A stretch of DNA of 12,973 nt from Candidatus Pacearchaeota archaeon. Its GTDB lineage: Archaea; Nanobdellota; Nanobdellia; Pacearchaeales; GW2011-AR1. Numbering within the stretch: position 1 is the first letter of the stretch; every line of letters begins with the position of its first letter. The DNA lies in contig WAQV01000037.1 in the NCBI GenBank assembly GCA_015520065.1, positions 1 to 12,973 of the forward strand. The letters are read 5' to 3'. Both the position numbers and the translations under genes were made by a program. The notes under the pieces are model-generated. The model did not search any database. It was not told where the DNA came from and was given only the letters and a program-made list of their open reading frames with translations. Below, piece by piece: positions 1 to 7,443 of this stretch.

Positions 1-1698
1 ACAAACTTTACCCTTAATGGTTATTTAAGAAACTTAATGGGTTCTGCAACCATTAATCTTACAAACACTGCATACAATGTAAGTTTCAATTGGACTCTTC
101 CGGAAGGGTTTACAAATGCTTCAGGGAACCTGAGCAGTTTCTTTGACAACATAACTAATAATGGTTACAACTATAATCCTGTAAACATAACATTCTCTAA
201 TCTTGCATCAGCAACAGCAGGAGTTAAAACTTTTTATCTTTATGCTCAAGGATACAATTTGTCAGGAGATTTAATCAGCAATGCTAATAATGAAACTCTT
301 TTTGTACAGTCAGTAAATATAACTTTTTTATGTTATAATGTATCAGACGGAATTTATGTAACCTCTTGCGGAAGCCTTGATGGAGATTATGTTGCATCAA
401 GTACATCCACTTCAACAACCGGAGGAGGTGGCGGAGGAGGAAGCAGTGTAAAGATTGAGTCAGTAGTTTCTTCTGCAGACTACCATATAGTCAGGGGAAA
501 ACAAAATGAGATTATAATTCAATTCCAAAACAAAGATTCAAACATAACTCTAAAGAATCTTAAGTTTAGCGTAAAAGGAGAAATTGCCAAATACATAGAG
601 ATTTATCCTTCAGAGCTAAGCGAATTAAAACCTCTCCAAGAAATCAACATTACATTAAAGATAACTTCTCCTGCATATATTGAACTTGGAAAACAAGAAA
701 TTTTCCTTATTGTTGAGGGTAGCAAAGCAGATAGAAGGTATAAGGAATCCAGAAAAATAACAATACAAATTAATGAAATATCCACTGAAGAGGCAGAGTA
801 CTTATTAAACAAGTCTTTAGAGTTAGTTGCTGAATTCAAATCTGAGAATCTTACACTTCCACTTCTTGAAGAAGTTATAAATGAATCCGTTAAAGCTTTC
901 AAAGAATTTGAATATGAAAAAGTTGCTGAAAACTATGAGTTAATTAAAAGCATAGTTACTTCTGCTCTTGATGCAAAGAGGACAATATCTAAGCTTGAAA
1001 AGTTGATAAGTCTTGCAGAAGAAAAAGGAATAGATGTTTCTGGTTCTAGACGGATTCTGGCTCTTGCAAAACTCTCTTTAGAAAGAGGTGATTTTGAGGA
1101 AGCTTACAAAAGAGCAAAAGAAGCCCAACTGACTTATGCTCTTGAAGTCAAAGGAGAAATAGGAAGGATATCTTATTACATCAAAAATAATCCTAAAGAA
1201 GCGTCTTTTGTTATTTTAGCTATAATACTGCTTTCGTTTGGAACTTATAAGTTCAGCAAATACCAGATACTTAAGAACAGAATTAAAAAGCTGAGGGAAG
1301 AAGAAAAGATTCTTGATGAGCTGATAAGAGTTGTTCAAAAAGAGTGTTTTGTTGATAAAAAAATGAGCATGGATGAATACAGAGTTGCGATGCAGCAGTA
1401 TGCTCTTAAGCTAAATAAAGTAATAGAGAAACTTATTGAGCTTGAGATTAAGAGAGCGCATCTTCTTAAGTTCGCAAGAAAAGATAAACAACTGAGAAAA
1501 GAACGTCAGAAGATTATTGATATGATTAAGAAGCTTCAGAAAGACTACTTGGAGAAAGGAAAAATAGAATCAAGAATTTATGAGATGAAGCTTGAAAGTT
1601 ACAATAAAAGAATAAGCGAGATTGATGAAAAGCTTGCAACTCTTGAAGCTAAAAGAGAGTTAAGAAAAAGAAAAGGAATTTTCGGTTTGATAAGATGA
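1..1698 (+). CDS. Surface-anchored single-pass membrane protein with duplicated cytoplasmic helical module (5' partial)
   Basis: The frame is open to the left edge, so the N-terminus is missing; residues here are counted from the Met codon at 37. In order: a Thr/Asn-rich beta-type ectodomain (about 1-115), a Ser/Thr/Gly linker with seven Gly (121-137), a second beta domain (about 140-247) resembling NEW3/CARDB-like Ig folds, a helical stalk (250-385), one TM segment (389-406), and a highly charged helical cytoplasmic tail (407-553). About 17 N-x-S/T sequons lie before the TM and none after it, which sets the outside-to-inside topology. The tail holds two copies of a module (about 422-470 and 489-537) also found in the next gene. 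The stop overlaps the next start (ATGA), indicating translational coupling. Role unknown; envelope structure or sensing is inference. Confidence 0.85.
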   Translation, partial: TNFTLNGYLRNLMGSATINLTNTAYNVSFNWTLPEGFTNASGNLSSFFDNITNNGYNYNPVNITFSNLASATAGVKTFYLYAQGYNLSGDLISNANNETLFVQSVNITFLCYNVSDGIYVTSCGSLDGDYVASSTSTSTTGGGGGGGSSVKIESVVSSADYHIVRGKQNEIIIQFQNKDSNITLKNLKFSVKGEIAKYIEIYPSELSELKPLQEINITLKITSPAYIELGKQEIFLIVEGSKADRRYKESRKITIQINEISTEEAEYLLNKSLELVAEFKSENLTLPLLEEVINESVKAFKEFEYEKVAENYELIKSIVTSALDAKRTISKLEKLISLAEEKGIDVSGSRRILALAKLSLERGDFEEAYKRAKEAQLTYALEVKGEIGRISYYIKNNPKEASFVILAIILLSFGTYKFSKYQILKNRIKKLREEEKILDELIRVVQKECFVDKKMSMDEYRVAMQQYALKLNKVIEKLIELEIKRAHLLKFARKDKQLRKERQKIIDMIKKLQKDYLEKGKIESRIYEMKLESYNKRISEIDEKLATLEAKRELRKRKGIFGLIR

Positions 1699-2606
1699 GA
1701 ATAAACAATTGTAAAAAAATGATGCTGTTCGGAATGATTGTGATAGCATTAATTATTGCAAACTCTGTATATGTAAGTGCAGATATCTTAAGTAATGAGT
1801 CAGCAAAAGCAAAAGAGGCTATTGACAATGCAATCAAAGCCATTGAAGAAATGCAGGCAAGAAACATATCAATACTAAGGCCAAATGAGTCTTTGCAAAA
1901 AGCATTGCAGCTGTATGAAGCGCAGCTTGCACTTGAAAAAAGTGGAAGAAGCGCAAAGTATGACTTAGTAATTAAGTATGCTCTTGAGGTGGTAGATATA
2001 AAAGAAAAAGCATTCAAAGCTTATGATGAGCTAATTGTTTTTGAAGAATTTTTTAATTCTACAGCAAAAGAGATAGACCTTTCTGCAGCATACAGCAAAA
2101 ATCAGGAGATTTTAAAATCATTTAAGGAAGAGAGATATGAAGATACTCTAAAACTAATTGATGAGGGTTACAAGCTTGTCTCTGAGATTGAGGCAAGCCA
2201 TACGATGGTAAACCTTTTCTATGAAGCTGTTTCTGGAAGAATTAAAAGATTCCTTATAAATAATTGGAAGAACATTCTTGTAGTTTTAGCAGTATTTACA
2301 GTTGTTGGGATTATATTCAGAAAGCCAATAAATAAAATAAGAATTAAATTAAAGCTCAATGACTTGATGAGTCAAAAAAAATCCATTGACAGGCTTATAA
2401 GAAATTTGCAGCATAAATACTTTGAAACTAAAGAAATATCTGAAAGCGAGTATCATGTTAAGATTACAAAATTCAAGGAAATGCTCAGGGATGTTGAAAG
2501 GCAGATATTTATTACAAAAGAGGAATATATGAAGTACTCTAAACCTGCAGTCTCGGAGAAAGTACATACAAAGCCATCAAATAAGAAACGTTCAAAAAGA
2601 AAATAA
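1695..2606 (+). CDS. Signal-peptide-bearing single-pass membrane protein, structural partner of the upstream gene
   Basis: A 303-residue protein with an N-terminal hydrophobic signal or anchor (about 9-28, ending VYVSA), a helical ectodomain (31-190) with four N-x-S/T sequons, a TM segment (193-208), and a basic cytoplasmic tail. Residues 229-253 align without gaps to residues 424-448 of the upstream protein, sharing K, D, L, I, R, Q, F, K, S, E and Y at the same positions, so the two are related in their inner domains. The start overlaps the upstream stop by four bases. An alternative ATG at 1719 would shorten the n-region. No enzymatic motif is visible. The pair probably forms a surface complex (inference); the family name is not recognised. 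Confidence 0.85.
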   Translation: MRINNCKKMMLFGMIVIALIIANSVYVSADILSNESAKAKEAIDNAIKAIEEMQARNISILRPNESLQKALQLYEAQLALEKSGRSAKYDLVIKYALEVVDIKEKAFKAYDELIVFEEFFNSTAKEIDLSAAYSKNQEILKSFKEERYEDTLKLIDEGYKLVSEIEASHTMVNLFYEAVSGRIKRFLINNWKNILVVLAVFTVVGIIFRKPINKIRIKLKLNDLMSQKKSIDRLIRNLQHKYFETKEISESEYHVKITKFKEMLRDVERQIFITKEEYMKYSKPAVSEKVHTKPSNKKRSKRK

Positions 2607-2610
2607 TGAT

Positions 2611-3177
2611 TTAAATGTGCTTGTCCAACTCTTTAGGATAGTGGTGCAGTTCCTCTTCCTTAAACCACAACGCAATCTCTCTAAGACCATTCTCTGGACT
2701 GTCAGAAGCATGGACTAAGTTCCTCAAAACTCTTTTTTTGCTGTCAGCTATTTTGTAAGATTCAATCATTGCGAAATCCCCTCTTATTGTTCCTGGAGGT
2801 GACTGCAGAGGCTCGGTAGTCCCTACAATCTTTCTTGCAATCTCTACAGCGTGAGGTCCCTCAATAGCAATTACTACTACTGGACCCTCTCTCAAGAAAT
2901 CTACATTCCATTGCTGGATGGTTCTTCCAAACTCCATATGGTCTTTGTACGGAAACTCTCTTCCTTCTTTTTCATAAGAGGATTTTGTCTTTTCAAATAC
3001 TTTTTTTGCCCATTCTTCATCAAGAATATAATGGTTTCTTGCAAGCTCCTCATCAGCCCATACCATCTTCATACCAATAATCTTTAATCCGACATCTTCA
3101 AATCGAGAAATAATCTTTCCTATAAGCCCTCTTACTACTCCATCATGTTTCACAAGTATTAAACTTCTTTCTTTCAT
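2611..3177 (-). CDS. ndk: Nucleoside diphosphate kinase, variant with internal insertion
   Basis: Transfers the gamma phosphate between nucleoside triphosphates and diphosphates through a phosphohistidine, balancing NTP pools in the cytoplasm. Visible family residues: Lys10 in LVKHDG, Thr120/121 in VGTTEP, Arg132 in PGTIRGDF, Asn153, and catalytic His156 in VHASDS, followed by REIALWF. Length is 188, against roughly 140-150 for common NDKs; the excess sits at about residues 55-95, before GPVVVIAIEG. The usual Pro of KPDG is His11. The frame extends 13 codons upstream, but the start at 3177 fits the family N-terminus and has a TATA box centred about 25 bases upstream, predicting a leaderless mRNA. 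It follows the 185-residue gene on the same strand and converges with the membrane-protein pair, 4 bases between stops. Confidence 0.95.
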   Translation of the reverse strand: MKERSLILVKHDGVVRGLIGKIISRFEDVGLKIIGMKMVWADEELARNHYILDEEWAKKVFEKTKSSYEKEGREFPYKDHMEFGRTIQQWNVDFLREGPVVVIAIEGPHAVEIARKIVGTTEPLQSPPGTIRGDFAMIESYKIADSKKRVLRNLVHASDSPENGLREIALWFKEEELHHYPKELDKHI

Positions 3178-3198
3178 GAGAATTCCAGAAAAAAAGGG

Positions 3199-3206
3199 TT
3201 TATAAA
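3199..3206 (-). promoter_or_regulatory. TATA box for ndk, overlapping the upstream stop codon
   Basis: TTTATAAA on the minus strand, centred about 25 bases before the ATG at 3177. It overlaps the stop codon of the upstream gene (3200-3202). The position suits a leaderless start and lets ndk be transcribed apart from its neighbour. Confidence 0.6.
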
Positions 3207-3757
3207 ATTTTTTCAAGGTTTCTGTAAGGTTCAGTAATATTGAACTCTTTTTTAAAAATCCCTGTTAGATATCCTAAAAAATAGCTTTTTCTCCATTCTG
3301 GGAGACTGGAAATTGAAGAGTGATTCAGAAGATAATATGAAACAATACCTTCAAACTTCTTTTTTGAGATTATAGAATCTTTAAGGTGTTTCCTGAGATA
3401 GTTTCTTAAAGCTTCCTCTATTTTAAAATATTCCTCTATATCTTTTTGTGCTTTTTCAGAAAGTTTTGTCTCAGGAAGGGCAATATAATCTTTCTCAACT
3501 CCAGTATATTCTTTAATGTCTAAAGAATACAAAAGCCGTGAAATGAATGCAGAAACAGCTACTTTTTCTGAAAGAGTTACAGGAGGATTTTTTAGAACTG
3601 CTTTTTTTAAAAGAAGTCTTTCAACAATGTTAAAGCATTCCTCTTCTGGAAGCTCCTTTCTTGATAAAATTCTTTCTGTTATTCTCTTAATCTTCTCTAT
3701 CTTTTCCTCAAGCATACCTGCATTAACTAAACTATCTTTAAAAGGCTTATGCATCAT
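3200..3757 (-). CDS. Uncharacterised soluble helical protein next to ndk
   Basis: A 185-residue protein that I do not recognise. It has no signal peptide, no TM segment and no cysteine cluster (one Cys, residue 41). Predicted to be almost all helix: a charged helix at 14-55, a hydrophobic segment at 63-79 (VAVSAFISRLLYSLD), a charged helix at 100-130, and an aromatic-rich C-terminal part (136-170; YY, WRKSYFLGYL). The alternating helices suggest a small helical bundle; a nucleic-acid-binding or chaperone-like role would be a guess. The start is the first of two tandem ATG codons (MMHKP); the second, at 3754, is equally possible. A TTTATTTAA TATA-like element lies about 30 bases upstream. It is divergent from gatB and followed 22 bases later by ndk. 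Confidence 0.8.
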   Translation of the reverse strand: MMHKPFKDSLVNAGMLEEKIEKIKRITERILSRKELPEEECFNIVERLLLKKAVLKNPPVTLSEKVAVSAFISRLLYSLDIKEYTGVEKDYIALPETKLSEKAQKDIEEYFKIEEALRNYLRKHLKDSIISKKKFEGIVSYYLLNHSSISSLPEWRKSYFLGYLTGIFKKEFNITEPYRNLEKIL

Positions 3758-3782
3758 TTATCATAAATTGTTTAGAGAAGGA

Positions 3783-3800
3783 ATTAAATAAAATATAAAA
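3783..3800. promoter_or_regulatory. Overlapping divergent TATA elements (185-residue gene / gatB)
   Basis: One AT tract serves both directions. On the plus strand ATATAAAA (3793-3800) is centred about 26 bases before the gatB ATG, predicting a leaderless mRNA. On the minus strand TTTATTTAA (3783-3791) lies about 30 bases before the ATG at 3757. The two elements abut, so initiation complexes probably compete (inference). Confidence 0.55.
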
Positions 3801-3822
3801 ATGCTCGCTCTTTAAGATTTCA

Positions 3823-5217
3823 ATGGCACTAGATGCTGGAAACAGAAATGTAAGAATCGGGTTGGAAATTCATGGTTATCTCTTAACAAAAGAGAAACTT
3901 TTCTGCAGATGCAAAGCAGAACACAGTCTTAAAGAGTCTGCTCCAAATACTAATGTCTGCCCTATATGCACTGCGCAGCCAGGAGCAAAACCTATGCTTC
4001 CAAACAAAGAGGCAATAGACAAAGTCTTGCAGGCTGCATTAATTTTGAGATGCAATATCAATAAAAGACTCGCATGGCAGAGAAAACATTACGACTGGCC
4101 TGACCTGCCTAAAGGATACCAAAACACTCTTTCAGGAACTTATGCGTTTCCTGTAGGAGAAAACGGAAGATTTTTTGATATTGACATATCTGAGTGCCAT
4201 CTGGAAGAAGATCCTGCAGCATGGAATCCAAAAACAGGAGAGATAAACTACAACAAATCAGGAATACCTTTAATAGAGATTGTTACTGAGCCTGATTTCA
4301 AAAGTTCTGAGCAAGTGATTGAATGGTTAAAACAGTTAATCACAACACTTGCTTACATAAAAGTTATTGACAAGAAACTTGGGATTAAAGCAGATGTCAA
4401 TGTTTCAGTCGGAAATGGAGCAAGGGTTGAGATAAAAAACATAAACAGTCTGAAGAACATAAAGGATGCTATTGAGTATGAGATACAAAGGCAGAAAAAA
4501 CACTCAGAAGCTCCCGTAAGGCAGGAAACGAGAATGTTTGATGAATTCAGGAGAATTACTGTAAGAATGCGTGAAAAAGAGCATGCAGAAGATTACAGGT
4601 TTATATCAGACCCTGACTTGCCTCTGATAAAAATTGATGATAAAAGAATAGAATTTATAAAATCGCATCTTCCTGAGACTCCTTTTGAGAAACTTAAAGC
4701 TCTATTAGACAAACATAAAATAGACAGAAAATCTGCAGAGATAATTACAAAAAGACTTGAGTTTGTTGATTTCTTTGAAAAAGTTATAGAGAAAATAAAC
4801 CCTAAACTTGCCTCGCGATGGATAACTGTTGAGCTTTTAGGAGTGTTGAATTACAATAAAAAAGAGCTGGATGACCCTGAAATAGACATTAAACCAGAAC
4901 ATTTTATTGAGCTTTTAGAGCTTGTTGAAAAAAAAGAACTCACAGAGCTTAAGGCAAAAGAGATTTTAAGAAAGTTTATTCCATGCTCTTTCTCGCCAAA
5001 AAAGGAGGTTGAGAAATATAAGAAAATATCTGACAAAGAGGAAATAGAAAAACTCGTAGATATTGCAATTAAAAACAACCCTAAGGCAGTTGCTGACTTC
5101 AAAGCAGGAAAAAAAGAATCTTTGAACTTTCTAATAGGTCAGGTAATGAGAGCCTCAGATAAAAGAGCTGATTTTAAGATTGTTAAAGAGATTTTTGAAG
5201 AGAAGCTTGAGGATTAA
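3823..5217 (+). CDS. gatB: Asp-tRNA(Asn)/Glu-tRNA(Gln) amidotransferase subunit B
   Basis: GatB is the kinase-type subunit of GatCAB. It activates mischarged Glu-tRNA(Gln) or Asp-tRNA(Asn) for amidation by GatA. Visible: IGLEIHGYL (12-20), a zinc site Cys28/Cys30/Cys46/Cys49 (FCRC...CPIC), KHYDWPDLPKGYQ, ECHLEEDPAAWNP, SGIPLIEIVTEPDF, and a C-terminal helical YqeY-like tRNA-binding tail (about 310-464; NPKAVADFKAGKKESLNFLIGQ shortened here, residues near 425-446). The length of 464 and the lack of the extra AspRS-like insertion domain argue for GatB rather than archaeal GatE. gatA and gatC are not in the window. Its stop overlaps the convergent permease stop by four bases. Start supported by the TATA box about 26 bases upstream. 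Confidence 0.96.
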   Translation: MALDAGNRNVRIGLEIHGYLLTKEKLFCRCKAEHSLKESAPNTNVCPICTAQPGAKPMLPNKEAIDKVLQAALILRCNINKRLAWQRKHYDWPDLPKGYQNTLSGTYAFPVGENGRFFDIDISECHLEEDPAAWNPKTGEINYNKSGIPLIEIVTEPDFKSSEQVIEWLKQLITTLAYIKVIDKKLGIKADVNVSVGNGARVEIKNINSLKNIKDAIEYEIQRQKKHSEAPVRQETRMFDEFRRITVRMREKEHAEDYRFISDPDLPLIKIDDKRIEFIKSHLPETPFEKLKALLDKHKIDRKSAEIITKRLEFVDFFEKVIEKINPKLASRWITVELLGVLNYNKKELDDPEIDIKPEHFIELLELVEKKELTELKAKEILRKFIPCSFSPKKEVEKYKKISDKEEIEKLVDIAIKNNPKAVADFKAGKKESLNFLIGQVMRASDKRADFKIVKEIFEEKLED

Positions 5218-6344
5218 AAAAGAAGATTTTTCAATTCAATTATTATCCCTATGAAAAAGATTATGCTTAAAACTCCTAGAACAAGCCAGTTTGCAGGAAG
5301 GCTGTAAGGAGGTTTTCTGTTGCCATTCTTTTTTGCTTTTAACACCATTAATAAAATCAAAACAGCAGTAAGGCCTCCAGAAACAACTCCTCCTATTGAA
5401 AGAATCTTTGTGAAGGAGAAAAACTCAAAAGATTCTATAAAAACAAATATAATCAGAGGAATAACTGCTGTAAAAAACCATGCCTCTTTTTTCCTGAATC
5501 TTTCATCATACATGAAGTTTTCTATCAGAGCATTTCCCAGTGCAAGGTAGGAAGTAAACATTGTTAAAATTCCTAAAAAAACAAAGATTTTTCCTAATGC
5601 TAAGGTTGCTATCTCAGGAGTTTCCTGTCCTTTCACTCCTACTACAACAAAGGAAAACAAGATATAGAAAATAACGCATACAGTCATTCCTGTTAAAATA
5701 GTTTTTTTCATAAGATGTTTATCATTCTTAAGAATAATATTGACTTCTGGAACTGAATTGTACGACATTAAAGCAAAAAGAACAACTCCAAATGGTAGGA
5801 AGATGAATTGAGGATTAAAAGTGTATAAATTTTCTGAGCTTATATCTTTTGCAAATATTAGAATGATTGCTGCTAGAAGAATGAGAATTGCCAATACCCC
5901 TATTTTCTCAAATTTTTTTAGCGCTCTAATGCCTCTCCATAAAATTGCTGACATAAATGCTCCAAAAAGAATCCCAAAAAGCAAAAAGTGAGATGTATTC
6001 TGGAAAAGTAAAAAACTTATGCTTTCTCCAATTCCTAGAGTGTAGGCTATAATTGCAGAATACACTCCAAAGATTATTGCAAATTCTAAGGCAATTTTTC
6101 CTTTCTTTCCGAGGTATTTTCTTGCATATCCTGCTATTTGGTGTTCTCCGTTAGTTCTTAAAACAATCTCTCCATAATACAAGTTAACAATAGTCATAAT
6201 AACTCCTAAAAGAAGGATATATGCTACTCCGACAAAAAACCCGCTTTTAGCTGCAACATATGGAATTCCTAAGACTCCTGCCCCAATTGCTGTTCCTATT
6301 AATACAGAAACAGCTGTCAAAAACCTCTTTTTGTCAGTGTCCAT
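5214..6344 (-). CDS. 11-TM amino-acid permease (HAAAP / aromatic amino acid permease-like, APC superfamily)
   Basis: A 376-residue membrane transporter, probably an amino-acid:cation symporter. TM1 (about 8-30) carries the glycine-rich GTAIGAGVLGIPY signature typical of APC-superfamily substrate binding. About eleven TM segments follow: 35-56, 83-105, 118-135, 146-164, 180-200, 216-237, 247-270, 287-305, 313-335 and 351-372. TM6 ends with MSYNSVPEV, comparable to the conserved TM6 break of tyrosine/tryptophan permeases. Eleven TMs fit the HAAAP family, but the substrate cannot be read from the sequence. The start MDTDKKRF at 6344 has a TATA box about 25 bases upstream, so the gene is monocistronic and probably leaderless. 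It converges with gatB with overlapping stops. Confidence 0.88.
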   Translation of the reverse strand: MDTDKKRFLTAVSVLIGTAIGAGVLGIPYVAAKSGFFVGVAYILLLGVIMTIVNLYYGEIVLRTNGEHQIAGYARKYLGKKGKIALEFAIIFGVYSAIIAYTLGIGESISFLLFQNTSHFLLFGILFGAFMSAILWRGIRALKKFEKIGVLAILILLAAIILIFAKDISSENLYTFNPQFIFLPFGVVLFALMSYNSVPEVNIILKNDKHLMKKTILTGMTVCVIFYILFSFVVVGVKGQETPEIATLALGKIFVFLGILTMFTSYLALGNALIENFMYDERFRKKEAWFFTAVIPLIIFVFIESFEFFSFTKILSIGGVVSGGLTAVLILLMVLKAKKNGNRKPPYSLPANWLVLGVLSIIFFIGIIIELKNLLF

Positions 6345-6364
6345 AATCTAAAATGAAAATGAGG

Positions 6365-6372
6365 TTATAAAA
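6365..6372 (-). promoter_or_regulatory. TATA box for the amino-acid permease
   Basis: TTTTATAA on the minus strand, centred about 25 bases upstream of the ATG at 6344, so the transcript likely begins at or near the start codon. Confidence 0.6.
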
Positions 6373-6394
6373 AAGTTTTTGACCATGATGGAGA

Positions 6395-7054
6395 TTATCT
6401 GTTATTCTCTATTAGTTTTTTTAGAACATTGAAGGACCTTGATGCATCCTCCTCACGCACAATAAAAGTCATTTCTGTAGTTGTAGAAACAATGTCTATT
6501 ATATTAATATTTTCCCAGTTTAACGCTCTTGTTACTATATAGAACAACCCGATAGTTTCAATACTCTCTATAGGCACATTAATTGTAAGGCTGCTTAAAT
6601 TTTTTATAACAATCTTTATGGATTTTTTTGGAAACAATTCAGTAATCTTTTTTTCAAACCTTTCATTAGTTATAATCATAATTTCGTGGAGTCCCTGAGT
6701 TATTGTTAGAAAATCTCCTTTCTTGTAATCAATAATCTTGTATAATTTTGTTATATGCCTCTGAATGTCCTCTGTTTTATACAATGTAATCTCAACCAAA
6801 TCAGATCTTACAGTAATGTCAGAATTCTTGTCAAACTTTGCTTTTGTTACAAAAGTTTTTTCAAGCTTTTCGCTTAGCCTTCTTATAGCCATATTCACAG
6901 CAGAGAATTTTACTTTTTTCTTCAATTCTTTTTCTATCTGCGGTCTTAGCTCTTCAGCAAGAGCTGCATTATTAACAATCCCTCTGCTTAATGCCTCCTG
7001 CAAAAAAGGCTTCTGCTCAATGATTTTCTCAACTAAATGCGCTATTGTTACCAT
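6395..7054 (-). CDS. Winged-helix / tandem ACT-domain regulatory protein
   Basis: A 219-residue protein. Residues 5-65 are helix-rich with basic character (NNAALAEELRPQIEKELKK, then VNMAIRRLSEKL), fitting a winged-helix DNA-binding unit. Two ACT-like units follow (about 80-150 and 155-217). The second, with SIETIGLFYIVTRALNWE then IVSTTTEMTFIVREEDASR, closely resembles the ACT regulatory domains of aspartate kinases, which bind amino acids at paired interfaces. The kinase domain is absent, so this is probably an amino-acid-responsive regulator (inference). The frame extends 18 codons further upstream; MVTIAHLVEK at 7054 is preferred because of domain fit and a TTTATTTA element 26 bases upstream. 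The amino-acid permease lies downstream on the same strand and is a plausible target. Confidence 0.85.
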   Translation of the reverse strand: MVTIAHLVEKIIEQKPFLQEALSRGIVNNAALAEELRPQIEKELKKKVKFSAVNMAIRRLSEKLEKTFVTKAKFDKNSDITVRSDLVEITLYKTEDIQRHITKLYKIIDYKKGDFLTITQGLHEIMIITNERFEKKITELFPKKSIKIVIKNLSSLTINVPIESIETIGLFYIVTRALNWENINIIDIVSTTTEMTFIVREEDASRSFNVLKKLIENNR

Positions 7055-7076
7055 TTTGTTAATTATTTTACATAAA

Positions 7077-7096
7077 GTAAATAAAGTTTTTATATT
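7077..7096. promoter_or_regulatory. Divergent TATA elements (ACT regulator / SMR-like operon)
   Basis: The minus-strand TTTATTTA (7077-7084) is 26 bases before the ATG at 7054. The plus-strand TTTTTATATT (7087-7096) is about 38 bases before the ATG at 7129, which leaves an untranslated leader of roughly 10 bases. The elements are adjacent, so binding of the winged-helix protein here could autoregulate both directions (inference). Confidence 0.5.
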
Positions 7097-7128
7097 TTTC
7101 TGTTGCAATTAAACCCTAAAAACTTAAA

Positions 7129-7440
7129 ATGAATCCAATAACACTGTTAATCGGAGCAGGAATTTTTGTAACAGCCGGAGATCTCTTTCTGGCTGGATGG
7201 GCAAGAGTGAATTACATAGGCTACTTAGTTGCAGGTCTCTTGTTAAATTTAACAGGGATTGTTTTTTACGCATTTAGTTTAAGAGCAGAGATTATAGGAA
7301 TAGCAACTGCAATATTTTTAGGACTGAACATATTTGCTGTTTCGCTTGGAGCATATTTTCTTTTTGATGAAAGCATTCCTTTAAGAGGAGCTATTGGAAT
7401 AAGTTTGATAATAATATCTATCATGCTTATGGAGGTATAA
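7129..7440 (+). CDS. SMR/DMT-superfamily-like small four-TM membrane protein
   Basis: A 103-residue protein with four hydrophobic helices (about 3-24, 28-51, 55-77, 84-102) starting MNPITLLIGAG, the length and layout of small multidrug resistance (EmrE-type) proteins. The third and fourth helices match the family well (GIATAIFLGLNIFAV; GAIGISLIIISIMLM), with Phe where EmrE has Trp63. The membrane-embedded Glu14 of EmrE is not present at the aligned position (Val14); the only acidic residue in TM1 is Asp18, one helical turn later. Function as a proton-coupled exporter is therefore uncertain; it may be a lipid-carrier flippase-like or other DMT member. It is the first gene of an operon: the Shine-Dalgarno site of the next gene lies inside its last codons. 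Confidence 0.82.
   Translation: MNPITLLIGAGIFVTAGDLFLAGWARVNYIGYLVAGLLLNLTGIVFYAFSLRAEIIGIATAIFLGLNIFAVSLGAYFLFDESIPLRGAIGISLIIISIMLMEV
7431..7436 (+). promoter_or_regulatory. Strong Shine-Dalgarno site inside the end of the SMR-like gene
   Basis: GGAGGT encodes the penultimate codons of the SMR-like gene and sits 7 bases before the ATG at 7444. It is a full match to the anti-SD, fixes the start of the downstream gene, and contrasts with the leaderless first genes in this window. Confidence 0.8.
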
Positions 7441-7443
7441 AAA

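Noticed and set aside
603..902. Antisense ORF inside the first membrane-protein gene, and similar shadow ORFs opposite gatB, proS, htrA and ftsY.
   Set aside because: They lie opposite well-supported genes, show low-complexity Ser/Leu/Phe composition typical of reverse frames of Lys/Glu-rich genes, and have no start signals.
3178..3216. Longer ndk start 13 codons upstream.
   Set aside because: It overlaps the upstream gene's end and the TATA box, and family members start at the equivalent of residue 14.
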